From Lachnospiraceae bacterium (lineage in GTDB: Bacteria; Bacillota; Clostridia; Lachnospirales; Lachnospiraceae): a DNA stretch of 64,000 nucleotides. Positions 24,658-33,132 of the stretch are shown here, in pieces (positions within the stretch are counted from its first letter, which is position 1; every line of letters begins with the position of its first letter). The notes beneath the pieces were generated by a model that did no database searches, was not told where the DNA came from, and saw nothing but the letters and a program-made list of their open reading frames with translations. The stretch lies in contig CAJTCE010000009.1 of assembly GCA_910574745.1 (NCBI GenBank), positions 2,732-66,731 of the forward strand. The letters are read 5' to 3'. Made by a program: the position numbers and the translations under genes.

Positions 24658-26151
24658 CTATCCTAATGCATGCTTACCCAACAGCTCCTGGGTCGCTTCT
24701 TCTTTTGCACATTCCGCTGCGATCTTTCCGTTTCTTATTACAAAAATGCGGTCTGACATTCCCAAGATTTCCGGCATTTCGGAAGAAACTAATATGATTG
24801 CCATTCCTTGTTTTGCAAGCTCTCCAATAATAGAATAAATTTCGCTTTTTGCCCCCACATCAATTCCTCTGGTAGGCTCATCCAAAATCAATACTCTGGG
24901 AGTCGTCATTAACCAGCGTCCTATAATAGCCTTCTGCTGATTTCCGCCGGATAATGAGGTAATAAGCATATTTTCATTTGCCGCTTTCACGGTCATATCT
25001 TTTATCATTTTGGATACAGCTTCTTTTTCCTGTTCTCTTTTCACAATTCCCATTTTGGAGCAAAATTTTGACAGGGCGGCTAAAGACATATTGTCCTTAA
25101 CGGAAGCCGTTTTGATAATACCAAAATCCCGCCGGTCTTCCGTAACCATTGCCATTCCCAGTCTTACTGCATCTTTTGGCGAACGAATCGTTACTTTTTC
25201 TCCGTCCATATGGACTTCTCCCGAAAGAACCGGGTCTATTCCGAATATGCCCCGCATGATTTCACTTCTTCCGGCTCCCACCAGACCTGAAAATCCTATG
25301 ATTTCTCCTGCCCTTACATGAAAGGATATATCCGTATAGTCTAATCCGCAAAGCTCCTTAACCTCCAGAACAACCTCTCCCTTTTGTGTTTCGATTACAG
25401 GATATTGTTCTGTTAATTCCCTTCCGATGATCATACTGATCAATTCATCTCTGGAGGTTTTGGCACAATCTCTTGTTCCGATATAATGACCGTCCCTGTA
25501 AACGGATACCCTGTCACAGATTGTAAGAAGCTCCTCTATCTTATGAGTGATGAAGATAATTGCCGTTCCTTCCGCTTTCAGTGTACGAATAATTTCAAAA
25601 AGAATATTTACTTCTTTATCAGAAAGCGAGGATGTAGGTTCATCCATAATAATGATATCCGAATTACAGGATACGGCTCTTGCCAGTTCCACCAGCTGAC
25701 ACTGCGCCACTGTCAGATTGCTTACCAGCTCGTTAGGATTAATATCTATTTTCAGCTTATCTTTCAGAAGTCTGTTTGTCTCTTCCAATCTGGCCTTATT
25801 GTCGATCAGAAATCCCTTCATAAATTTATCTTCCCTGTGCAGCCAGATATTTTCGGCAACCGTAAGGGGTGGAATCAAGCTGATTTCCTGATGTATCATG
25901 GAAATACCTGATGCGATAGCCTCTGCCGGGGATTTAAAACAAACCTCTTTTCCCTTTAAAAAAATTTGGCCCTCATCCTTAGGTAAATCTCCCAATATTA
26001 CATTCATCATTGTGGATTTTCCCGCTCCGTTTTCGCCTATAACGGAATGTACTTCTCCACGCTTGATCTCCAAATCCACTTTGTCCAATGCCTTAACACC
26101 CAAAAAGCTTTTGGAAAGCTGTCTGACCTCCAGTATTGTCTCCTGCTGCAT
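24658..26151 (-). CDS. Ribose-type sugar ABC transporter ATPase (RbsA-like, two NBDs)
   Basis: The 497-residue tandem ATPase has a first nucleotide-binding domain with GENGAGKST (Walker A), a noncanonical signature region and DEPTSSLSD. The second domain has GLVGAGRSE (degenerate Walker A), LSGGNQQKAIIGRW and DEPTRGIDVGAKSE. This asymmetric arrangement is standard for the CUT2 (ribose/galactose/xylose) class. It couples ATP hydrolysis to uptake through the RbsC-like permease. The start has AAAGGAGG upstream and follows the binding-protein gene after a hairpin. Confidence 0.93.
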   Translation of the reverse strand: MQQETILEVRQLSKSFLGVKALDKVDLEIKRGEVHSVIGENGAGKSTMMNVILGDLPKDEGQIFLKGKEVCFKSPAEAIASGISMIHQEISLIPPLTVAENIWLHREDKFMKGFLIDNKARLEETNRLLKDKLKIDINPNELVSNLTVAQCQLVELARAVSCNSDIIIMDEPTSSLSDKEVNILFEIIRTLKAEGTAIIFITHKIEELLTICDRVSVYRDGHYIGTRDCAKTSRDELISMIIGRELTEQYPVIETQKGEVVLEVKELCGLDYTDISFHVRAGEIIGFSGLVGAGRSEIMRGIFGIDPVLSGEVHMDGEKVTIRSPKDAVRLGMAMVTEDRRDFGIIKTASVKDNMSLAALSKFCSKMGIVKREQEKEAVSKMIKDMTVKAANENMLITSLSGGNQQKAIIGRWLMTTPRVLILDEPTRGIDVGAKSEIYSIIGELAKQGMAIILVSSEMPEILGMSDRIFVIRNGKIAAECAKEEATQELLGKHALG

Positions 26152-26177
26152 TGCTTTCCTCCTTTCTGATATAAGTC

Positions 26178-26209
26178 GGGAAGCCGTACCTTGTCCGGCA
26201 AGGCTTCCC
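26178..26209 (-). promoter_or_regulatory. Intergenic hairpin after the binding-protein gene
   Basis: GGGAAGCC (26178-26185) pairs with GGCTTCCC (26202-26209), with an inner CCTTG/CAAGG stem. There is no T run. Such hairpins after binding-protein genes usually protect the upstream mRNA, giving more binding protein than ATPase. Confidence 0.6.
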
Positions 26210-26227
26210 GTAATCTTCTTTTACTTC

Positions 26228-27250
26228 TTACTTATCTTCCCTTGTAATCAAGTCAAGGTTCTCTGTTGTCAGTTTTACTTCATTGGAATCCAGATTTCCC
26301 AATGCGCAATCCACCATGGATTTTGCACAGGAGGACGTATAGCCCATAAAATTAATGGAAACCGTTGCCGCCATATCGCCGGACTCTACCAGTGCCAGAC
26401 CTATGTCATTACCGTCAATGCTGATGATCGTAATATCTTCTCTTCCTGCTGCCTTACATGCATTTACAACGCCCTGAGCCTCTTCATCGTTTACACATGC
26501 AATAACATTAATTTCAGGATGTGAAACAAGCCAGTCCTCTGTAAGGGACTGTGCATCATCCGTAGACCAGTTGCCCTCTCCTTCAACTACAAGCTTTACA
26601 TTGTCATGCTTGTCCACAAAGTTCTCTACAAATCCTGCCGTTCTCTCAACTCCTGCCATATTACCTGCATCGCCGGTAACGCAGGCTACATTATATTCCA
26701 TGTTTTCATCGTAAATGCTTTCCATATACTCGGCCTGCATTTGTCCGCATGCGTATTGGCTGAAACCTTCATATATATAGGTGTAATCTGCTTCCTCTTC
26801 CAAAGCAATTGCGATTCCCACCGGAACTCCTGCGTCTACACAAGCATTGATTGCGGGAATAATTCCGCTGCCGCCTACAGAATTCATAATGAAGATCATA
26901 TCCGGTTTCGTTGCAATCAGACTTTCCACATCATCAATTAACTTAGCGATATCTCCATCTGCATTTGTCAAAGTTGTTTGAATGTCATAATCCGGATAAT
27001 CGTTTTCGAAACAGGATTTAATTGTATTGACTGCTACTGTTTGACCGTCGTCCAAAATACCCCATGCCAAACCGATTTTAATAACCTGCTTCCCTTCTTT
27101 ATCAGAACTATCGGGAGCTTCCGTCTCTTCTCCACCTTCCTCAACTGCAGGTTCTTTTGTATCGCCGGTTTCTGAATTTGTGTCGCCGCATGCCACAAGG
27201 GAAAATGCCATTGCTGCGGAGATAATGAGTGCCAGTAATTTCTTTTTCAT
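26228..27250 (-). CDS. Sugar-binding lipoprotein of the ribose-type ABC importer (RbsB-like)
   Basis: The start at 27250 (ATG after ATGGAGG) opens a lipoprotein signal MKKKLLALIISAAMAFSLVAC, followed by an acidic linker and a two-lobed periplasmic-binding-protein-4 fold (KIGLAWGILDDGQTV, PDMIFIMNSVGGSGIIPAIN, GVPVGIAIALE, INVIACVNDEEAQGVVNACKAAG, ITIISIDGNDIGLALVE). It is anchored outside the cell and delivers ligand to the RbsA/RbsC pair. As first gene of the operon it is under the operators shared with the divergent LacI gene. The ligand is unknown; the context suggests a glycoside or its sugar part. Confidence 0.92.
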   Translation of the reverse strand: MKKKLLALIISAAMAFSLVACGDTNSETGDTKEPAVEEGGEETEAPDSSDKEGKQVIKIGLAWGILDDGQTVAVNTIKSCFENDYPDYDIQTTLTNADGDIAKLIDDVESLIATKPDMIFIMNSVGGSGIIPAINACVDAGVPVGIAIALEEEADYTYIYEGFSQYACGQMQAEYMESIYDENMEYNVACVTGDAGNMAGVERTAGFVENFVDKHDNVKLVVEGEGNWSTDDAQSLTEDWLVSHPEINVIACVNDEEAQGVVNACKAAGREDITIISIDGNDIGLALVESGDMAATVSINFMGYTSSCAKSMVDCALGNLDSNEVKLTTENLDLITREDK

Positions 27251-27284
27251 GTCGTTTTCCTCCATTTCTTTTTTTCTAAAAATT

Positions 27285-27363
27285 TTTTCATGAAAATTTT
27301 TAGTTGCGTTTTTTCATTTGTGTCTCATGACTTTATTATGATATTCTTTGCATTTTTTGTCAA
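27285..27363 (-). promoter_or_regulatory. Promoter and operator of the C-glycoside/ABC operon
   Basis: On the minus strand TTGACA (27363-27358) and CATAAT (27340-27335) have a 17-bp spacer. Just downstream of the start site lies CGCAACTA followed by the palindrome TTTTCATGAAAA (27296-27285). The same pair of elements recurs at 27441-27461, so this is probably the LacI-family operator. Confidence 0.72.
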
Positions 27364-27440
27364 TATCAATAATATTATTTAATAATTTCCGTCACTTTTC
27401 ACATTTTACTGTCAATTTGTTTGTGGCTTATGCAATTAAA

Positions 27441-27523
27441 ACGCAACTATTTTCATGAAAATAATATTTAATTTCACATTTTTTCATTTAATTCTTGCAC
27501 TACTTTTTCAATTAAGCTATAAT
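27441..27523 (+). promoter_or_regulatory. Operator and promoter of the divergent LacI gene
   Basis: The second CGCAACTA plus TTTTCATGAAAA copy (27441-27461) is followed by TTGCAC (27495-27500), a 17-bp spacer and TATAAT (27518-27523). The regulator probably controls both directions. Confidence 0.68.
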
Positions 27524-27562
27524 AAGCACAAGATAAATAATAAAGCAAAGGAGGTTCCTCAT

Positions 27563-28585
27563 ATGGAATCGTCAAAGATGTCTATTACAGAAATCGCAAA
27601 ACGCGCAGGCACTTCCGCTGCTACTGTTTCCAGAGTTTTAAATCATCCCGAGTTAGTCAACAGTGAAACAGCGGAGCAGATTCGTGCCGCTATGGAAGAG
27701 CTGGGCTATACTCCCAGAACCTCCAAGAGCTCCAAATCCAAAAAACTGATCATCATTAACGTCCCGGAAGTTACAAATCCTTTTTATAGTGAAGTAATAA
27801 ACGGAATCGTTTCTTCAACGACTAATCATTCCTATTATACCTTGATCAGTCAGGACGATTTAGGCGACAATCAGTCAATCAACAGCTTTATTAAGCTTTT
27901 AAAATCCACCAAGGCCTGCGGCGTCGTTCTTTGTTCCCCGCTTCAGAACCAGTTTTATGATCAAATCGGCTCTCTGATGCCAGTTGTCCAGTGCTGTGAA
28001 TACAATTCCGTGGAATACTCCTATGTGAGCATTGACGATTTCCAAGCCGCTTATAATGTTATGGAGCACATTTATTCACAAGGGCGAAGAAAAATCGCTT
28101 TTATTAACGGCCCTCTTAATTTCAAATACGCAAGAGAGCGCCAAAGAGGCTATGAAGCTTTCTTAGAACATGCCGGATTGTCCCGCATATCCAACTGGTC
28201 CCTTCAGCTTTCGGCCATCAACTATGATATGGCGTTTGCTTCTGTCTGCCAGCTTTTGACTTCCAGCGCACCTCCCGACGCCATTTTTGCATCCTCGGAT
28301 TTGATTGCCGCCGCCGCAATAAAGGCCGCAAAGCTACACCATATACGAGTTCCGGAGGATCTAATCGTGGTTGGTTTTGACAACATCAATATCTCCACCA
28401 TCTGCGATCCCGCTATCACTACTATTAGTCAGCCCCGTTTCCAGTTAGGTTATACCTCCGGAGAGATAATTCATGAACATATTGTTTCTCCCGGTGCAAA
28501 TAAACAACAGGTTCTACTAAATACCGAGCTGATCATCCGCGATTCTTCTATTTTCAGGAAGAATAAAGAAGAATTGGTTGTTTGA
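27563..28585 (+). CDS. LacI-family repressor of the C-glycoside operon
   Basis: The 340-residue regulator starts at 27563, where AAAGGAGG precedes ATG; a longer frame reading lacks an SD. It has the LacI helix-turn-helix (MSITEIAKRAGTSAATVSRV), the hinge region, and a periplasmic-binding-like effector domain (FYSEVINGIVSSTT, RKIAFINGP, PDAIFASSDLIAAAAIKAA, VVGFDNINISTICDPAITTI). It is transcribed divergently from the ABC/deglycosidase operon and the two share operator-like sequences. The effector is probably the imported glycoside or a pathway sugar. Confidence 0.9.
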   Translation: MESSKMSITEIAKRAGTSAATVSRVLNHPELVNSETAEQIRAAMEELGYTPRTSKSSKSKKLIIINVPEVTNPFYSEVINGIVSSTTNHSYYTLISQDDLGDNQSINSFIKLLKSTKACGVVLCSPLQNQFYDQIGSLMPVVQCCEYNSVEYSYVSIDDFQAAYNVMEHIYSQGRRKIAFINGPLNFKYARERQRGYEAFLEHAGLSRISNWSLQLSAINYDMAFASVCQLLTSSAPPDAIFASSDLIAAAAIKAAKLHHIRVPEDLIVVGFDNINISTICDPAITTISQPRFQLGYTSGEIIHEHIVSPGANKQQVLLNTELIIRDSSIFRKNKEELVV

Positions 28586-28628
28586 TATCCTAAAAGGTAA
28601 AATGATATAACATTTACAATATAAAAGC

Positions 28629-28661
28629 GGGAGTTCTCACACGAGAATTCCCACCTTTTTT
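28629..28661 (+). terminator. Terminator of the LacI gene
   Basis: GGGAGTTCTC pairs with GAGAATTCCC around a 4-base loop (one G-T wobble) and is followed by CACC and six T. Confidence 0.82.
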
Positions 28662-28798
28662 ACTATTATTCAAACCTTTTATCTGAAGATTTTCTATTTC
28701 TCTCACTACCTTTTCCCAGAATTTTCACACGAAAGGTCGTGCAGTCATATGTTTGACCCAAATAGAGTATTATCATTACATACTAAATAATTGCCCCG

Positions 28799-29134
28799 CT
28801 ATATACAAACTGCCTGTTTGACGGCCTTTACCGTAACAAAAACCGTATCTCCCGGCTGTTTTTCAATCTTATTTCGGATACCCTTAGGAATCCCAATGAT
28901 ATAGCAAACCGAACCATCGTCATTCTTCACACCCATATTTACAATACTCCCGCAATAAGCCTCCCCGTCAAAGGTTGCTTCTACCTTCACTCTGCCCTTT
29001 CCGAATTCCTCTCTGATATTATAGGGAAAACGTATATATGCGCCGCCTTTATCAGGAACGGCCTCTATTCTTGCATGAAATTCATAAACCTTGTCCTCCG
29101 TCATCCGTTCGCTATCTTGTTTTTCATTTTTCAT
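28799..29134 (-). CDS. DUF1905 family protein
   Basis: The 111-residue product begins at ATG 29134, which has GGCGGAG nine bases upstream. The conserved core is KVYEFHARIEAVPDKGGAYIRFPYNIREEFGKGRVKVEATFDGEAYCGSIVNMG then YIIGIPKGIRNKIEKQPGDTVFVTV, which fits the DUF1905 beta-barrel fold. The family's biochemical role is unknown. It follows spmB by 54 bp on the same strand. No membrane segment or signal peptide is present. Confidence 0.8.
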   Translation of the reverse strand: MKNEKQDSERMTEDKVYEFHARIEAVPDKGGAYIRFPYNIREEFGKGRVKVEATFDGEAYCGSIVNMGVKNDDGSVCYIIGIPKGIRNKIEKQPGDTVFVTVKAVKQAVCI

Positions 29135-29187
29135 ATCGTATACTCCGCCTATTTTGTATTGTTGGTCCAAAAGCTATCTTACCCTTA

Positions 29188-29715
29188 TTATACCAACATT
29201 TTAGCCAGAATAATACTTGCAATGGTTCCCCCCAATGTGGCGATCATCGCTCCGGGCAGCGTCCATTTTGTTTTTGCAACCTTGGCAACCATAAAATAAA
29301 CGGACATCGTATAGAAAATGGTTTCCGTGGAGCTCATCATAAGGGAGGTTATCATTCCCATAAGAGAATCCGTCCCGAATCTCTTAAAAATATCCAGCAC
29401 CAGTCCCGTAGCCGCCGAGGAGGAAAACATTTTGACCAAGGTCAGGGGAACCAGATCTCCCGGAAATCCCAAAGGATCCGTTACCTTTCCAATCAGTCCT
29501 CCCAGAAATTCCAGAAAGCCCGACGCCCGCAATACCCCAACCGCTACCATCAGACCGATTAAGGTAGGGGTAATTTCCACCACGGTTTTTAAGCCGTCTT
29601 TTGCTCCTTTGATAAATGATTCATAGACCGGGGTTTTCGTAGTAAGCCCGTAGGCTACAATGTAGAAAATCAGTACGGGGATAACGATGTTGGATATATT
29701 TGCAAGTACGCTCAT
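29188..29715 (-). CDS. spmB: Spore maturation protein B
   Basis: The 175-residue membrane protein has the nucleoside-recognition (Gate) domain of SpmB: IVIPVLIFYIVAYGLTTKTPVYESFIKGAKDGLKT, LMVAVGVLRASG, FSSSAATGLVLDIFKRFGTDS and MMSSTETIFYTMSVYF. SpmA and SpmB are needed for spore core dehydration in Bacillus. Its usual partner spmA lies 15 kb away at 44986 on the same strand. The start has AAAGGA upstream. This supports a spore-forming host. Confidence 0.9.
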   Translation of the reverse strand: MSVLANISNIVIPVLIFYIVAYGLTTKTPVYESFIKGAKDGLKTVVEITPTLIGLMVAVGVLRASGFLEFLGGLIGKVTDPLGFPGDLVPLTLVKMFSSSAATGLVLDIFKRFGTDSLMGMITSLMMSSTETIFYTMSVYFMVAKVAKTKWTLPGAMIATLGGTIASIILAKMLV

Positions 29716-29783
29716 AGTTGTCCTTTAAGTTCTTTGTTAAGACAGTCTATGATTTATGGGAGCAGGTTATGCCATTAGGGAAC

Positions 29784-29834
29784 GGAGAAAGTGGAATCCG
29801 GCACTGAAACAGAAAAACGGATTCCACTTTCTCC
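29784..29834. repeat. Perfect 17-bp inverted repeat (hairpin)
   Basis: GGAGAAAGTGGAATCCG (29784-29800) is repeated inverted at 29818-29834 with a 17-base loop. No T run follows on either strand. It lies between spmB and the M56 gene and may act as a terminator without U tract. Confidence 0.6.
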
Positions 29835-29875
29835 TGATATTTCAGATGAGATGAGGATATAAACATGAATATTTC

Positions 29876-32458
29876 TCAGGGGCGCTCTGTTATATCTTTG
29901 CGCAGGGCAGGGTTGGATAGCGTAAAGTAACCGCTCTCCAGACTTTCGGAATAGTCATATCTGACCTTGAATGCCAGCAGTTCATTTTCCGTCCGGAACC
30001 CATTGGTTTCTCCTTCCGATGCGGCATCCAAATCTGTTTCCCCAATACCTTTCGTGTAGACAACAGGATTTATGACTATATAGATATCTTTCGTACTTTC
30101 ATCATAATCAATCCAGACAAAATTAGAGTAGGATATTCTTGAAAATTCTTCATCTCCCACAAAAAATAGTTTGGGTATCAGGACACGGTCTGTTCCTTTC
30201 TCCGAAATCTTTACCCGGTGTTCATCTTCTATCACTTCTGTTTCTAACAAACCGGCAGCTTCCTCTTCTATCATTTCAGAAGTCAGTTCATAGGGAACTA
30301 CGGTGCAGGTTTCGTAGGTTTCACAAAGAAAGAGGCGCTCTCTATATAGAAGATCCGGGTCTTTCTGTCCACAGAGCCGAAAGAAAATCTCTTCCCTACC
30401 GTCCTCATCAAAGTCCGCCATTTCAATTTGCGGACAAAATCCCCCTACATCCCAGTCCCAGTCAAAATAATTTGTATTACTGTCGTCGCCTGCCTTTTCC
30501 TTGTAGTCTATAATAATGCCTTTTGTGCCAAATTCAGGGCTGATAACTCCATAGACCTCTGCTCTTTCGTTTTCTGCTCCGTCAAAATACACCAGATGAT
30601 CTTCCCACAAAATGTCCTCATTTCCATTTTTGTACTCCATCAAGAAATCCGTCCATGTATAATCGCCGCTATGTCCGCCGTTTTCCTGTTCCCAGTATTG
30701 CTCCATTACCCGGTCCATAATCCGAAAAAGGGTTGCTTCCCGGTCAGTCTCCTCAATTGCCCTCTCCATTTCCTCTCCGGCCCGTTCTGCCTCCATTTTT
30801 GCCTCTTCTGCCTCCGCCGTTGCTTTCTCCGCTTCCTCTCTGGCGAACATGTCATTGGAATTCTCTACATCCCCATATTCTTTAAAAAGCTCCCTTTCCG
30901 GCTTCTTTGAGAAAACAAAGTATAGAAGGGCAGTAATGCATTCCTGATTAATGCAGCGGTTCCATTCTTCCTCATCCGCCTTGTTCAAATTTTCACAGCG
31001 GAAGCATTCTATCTCATTGATATCGCCGAAGCCAATGTACCTTGCCATATAAATATAGGGCTTATCCGCTTCGATTTCATGAGATTGCCCGTCCGCCCAC
31101 AAAATATCCGCAGCTTCCGAAGCTGCCCTTTCCGAAATCGGAATATTGCTGACCCTGCTGATCATACCTGTATTATAAGAAATAACCAGGCTGCTCTGTT
31201 CTCCTTCTGTGTCACCGCCTTCCGTATTAACCCAAAATCCCGTAAGAGGGGTAAAGCCTTCCTCATAAGCCGTCATGTCATGGCTGGCGACCACTCTTCT
31301 TCCTTCGTATGCTCCGCCTTTATAAATATCCGCATAAACCAGATAGCTTTGTATGTCATCCCCAAATTCAAAATCACTTTTTATGGATTTCCCCGGCATG
31401 ATCGTACTGGCAAGAACCGGCTGATCTTCCGTAACAGAAATCGTCACGCTGTTGGTTCCTTTGTTTCTCCATCCGCCCTGTCCGTTGGTTGCAAATACCA
31501 GACACAAAGCTATCAACAAAACCGCACCCAGAACCGCCGCCGCTATCCCCGTCTTTTTAAATTTTAAAACATTTTTGATTCTCTTTCCCGCATTGCTTTC
31601 CCCGAAATTTAAGGGACCTGCCAGCCTTCTTTTCTCTGTGGCAAAGGACAACAAAAGCCTGCCGTAATTTTGTTTAATCTCATTGCCATGGTTGCTGATT
31701 ACCTTCTCATCACAGCTCATTTCCATATCCTGACACATGAAATAATAGGCCGCCCACACAAGGGGATGAAACCAGTATATTACGGCAATTCCGTATGCAA
31801 TGCCTTTTATCAGGTAGTCCCTTCTGCGGATATGGTACTGCTCATGACCCAAAATATATTCCCGCTCCTCTCCCTGTAAACGGAAGGGAATATAGATTTT
31901 AGGATGTATCATACCGAATACAAAGGGCTGAAAGATCCTGTCGGATTCATATATGTTACCTTCTGCCAGCACTGCGTCCGCCGTCTGTTTCTTTATTTTC
32001 ACAATTTCTAAACATGTATAGATAAGCAAAACGCCTACGCCCGCTATCCACACAACAGAAAATACCTTTGGCAGCAATTCTTTCATGCTCATTTCCCGGG
32101 TAACGGCCTCCCTATCCTGCTTTATTCCCGAGGCATCCAATGCCCCTCCTTTTATAGGAAGTACCGTTTCATTTCTCATAACCGGTCCGTTGCCGGCCTC
32201 CTCTGTCTCTATAGCCACATACTGAATCCCTGTTTCTGTTTTTTCCATTTCATCAAAATAGCGGAGATTAAAGAAACTGTATGCAAAAGAAAAAGAAAAG
32301 GGACAAATCAGGCGAAATGCCACAATACTCCAAAGGATATAGGAATAAATCTTCGGCAGTCTCCGAATACATAATCTGATCAGGAAAACTGCAATAATCA
32401 CATATCCCGCTGTGATGCTCATATTTAACAGCTGTAGAAAAATCCTCTCCAATCCCAT
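29876..32458 (-). CDS. M56-family (BlaR1/MecR1-type) sensor metallopeptidase
   Basis: The 860-residue protein starts at ATG 32458 behind GAGGAGG. The N-terminal third has four membrane helices and the cytosolic M56 peptidase with HEQYH (HExxH) and QDMEMSCDEKV. A helix at about LGAVLLIALCLVFA is followed by a long outside part of some 500 residues rather than a penicillin-binding sensor domain. That part includes an Ala/Glu coiled coil (AEEAEKATAEAEEAKMEAER) and a C-terminal domain with an FG-GAP-like ADFDEDGREEIFF. With the BlaI-like repressor encoded upstream it forms a proteolytic signalling pair. The ligand is unknown. Confidence 0.87.
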   Translation of the reverse strand: MGLERIFLQLLNMSITAGYVIIAVFLIRLCIRRLPKIYSYILWSIVAFRLICPFSFSFAYSFFNLRYFDEMEKTETGIQYVAIETEEAGNGPVMRNETVLPIKGGALDASGIKQDREAVTREMSMKELLPKVFSVVWIAGVGVLLIYTCLEIVKIKKQTADAVLAEGNIYESDRIFQPFVFGMIHPKIYIPFRLQGEEREYILGHEQYHIRRRDYLIKGIAYGIAVIYWFHPLVWAAYYFMCQDMEMSCDEKVISNHGNEIKQNYGRLLLSFATEKRRLAGPLNFGESNAGKRIKNVLKFKKTGIAAAVLGAVLLIALCLVFATNGQGGWRNKGTNSVTISVTEDQPVLASTIMPGKSIKSDFEFGDDIQSYLVYADIYKGGAYEGRRVVASHDMTAYEEGFTPLTGFWVNTEGGDTEGEQSSLVISYNTGMISRVSNIPISERAASEAADILWADGQSHEIEADKPYIYMARYIGFGDINEIECFRCENLNKADEEEWNRCINQECITALLYFVFSKKPERELFKEYGDVENSNDMFAREEAEKATAEAEEAKMEAERAGEEMERAIEETDREATLFRIMDRVMEQYWEQENGGHSGDYTWTDFLMEYKNGNEDILWEDHLVYFDGAENERAEVYGVISPEFGTKGIIIDYKEKAGDDSNTNYFDWDWDVGGFCPQIEMADFDEDGREEIFFRLCGQKDPDLLYRERLFLCETYETCTVVPYELTSEMIEEEAAGLLETEVIEDEHRVKISEKGTDRVLIPKLFFVGDEEFSRISYSNFVWIDYDESTKDIYIVINPVVYTKGIGETDLDAASEGETNGFRTENELLAFKVRYDYSESLESGYFTLSNPALRKDITERP

Positions 32459-32559
32459 AGTCTTTCCTCCTCTTTCCAAATTCGACCATTTTATCTTTCT
32501 GTCAACGCTTTTTCATAAATTTCACACTTCAAAATTTCATACTTTTTCTTTTATACCGG

Positions 32560-32931
32560 CTATTCCTTGTGGTCATCTATCATCTGCTTTAATTTTTCCG
32601 CTTCCTGCTCCGACAAAGTCCTCCCTCCCAGAAAAGCCGCCAGAAATCCCGGCAGGGAACCTTCAAAGGTCCTCTCCACAAAATAATCCGATTCCTCCGC
32701 CTGTACCTTTTCCTTGGGAATCAGTACCGAAACCAGAGCGTCCTGATTTTGGATATATCCCTTATCGCAAAGCTTTTTAATGACTGTATAGGTAGTGGAC
32801 TTTTTCCACCCCAGCTTTTCCTTGCATAATCCTACGAGTTCTCCCGATTTTACAGGGGCATTTTCCCATACGATCATCATAAAGCGGTAGTCGCTGTCGC
32901 ATAATTTTAATGTTTCTAAAGATTTTTCCAT
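32560..32931 (-). CDS. BlaI/MecI/CopY-family repressor
   Basis: The 123-residue protein begins at ATG 32931, preceded by ATGAGG. It has the BlaI winged helix (SDYRFMMIVWENAPVKSGELVGL, KLGWKKSTTYTVIKKLCDKGYI) and the C-terminal dimerisation helices (ESDYFVERTFEGSLPGFLAAFL, LSEQEAEKLKQMIDDHKE). In the known mechanism the M56 partner triggers cleavage of the repressor between these parts. The M56 gene follows after about 100 bp. Two dyads upstream of the gene are good candidate binding sites. Confidence 0.9.
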   Translation of the reverse strand: MEKSLETLKLCDSDYRFMMIVWENAPVKSGELVGLCKEKLGWKKSTTYTVIKKLCDKGYIQNQDALVSVLIPKEKVQAEESDYFVERTFEGSLPGFLAAFLGGRTLSEQEAEKLKQMIDDHKE

Positions 32932-32990
32932 TGTTGCCCTCATCCTATTGTCTTTGCAAAATGTCGTCTGCTTATTAAGCTGTTTTTGAA

Positions 32991-33046
32991 AGGTCGATTA
33001 TTATAGACCTTTTATTCAGTCTATAACAACCGACCTGCTATGTCAA
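32991..33046 (-). promoter_or_regulatory. Promoter with two BlaI-type operator dyads
   Basis: Reading the minus strand, TTGACA (33046-33041) is followed by AGGTCGGTTGTTATAGACT (33036-33018) and then the opposite-strand-related dyad 33010-32991 (AGGTC...GACCT). Both share the half-sites AGGTCG and TATAGAC. The first overlaps the -10 region, so binding would block transcription. Confidence 0.65.
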
Positions 33047-33132
33047 GATTTTTATAGTATCTCTATTTTCATATCTCTATTTTCGTTTCTCCACTTTCCT
33101 TCTCTATTTTTCGTTTCTCTATTTTTCCTTCT

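Noticed and set aside
19577-27250. Inositol catabolism operon (Gfo/Idh oxidoreductase, two isomerase/epimerase proteins and a CUT2 importer)
   Set aside because: No IolB, IolC, IolD or IolJ genes are present, and the DUF6379-type protein next to the TIM-barrel subunit fits C-glycoside deglycosidases better.
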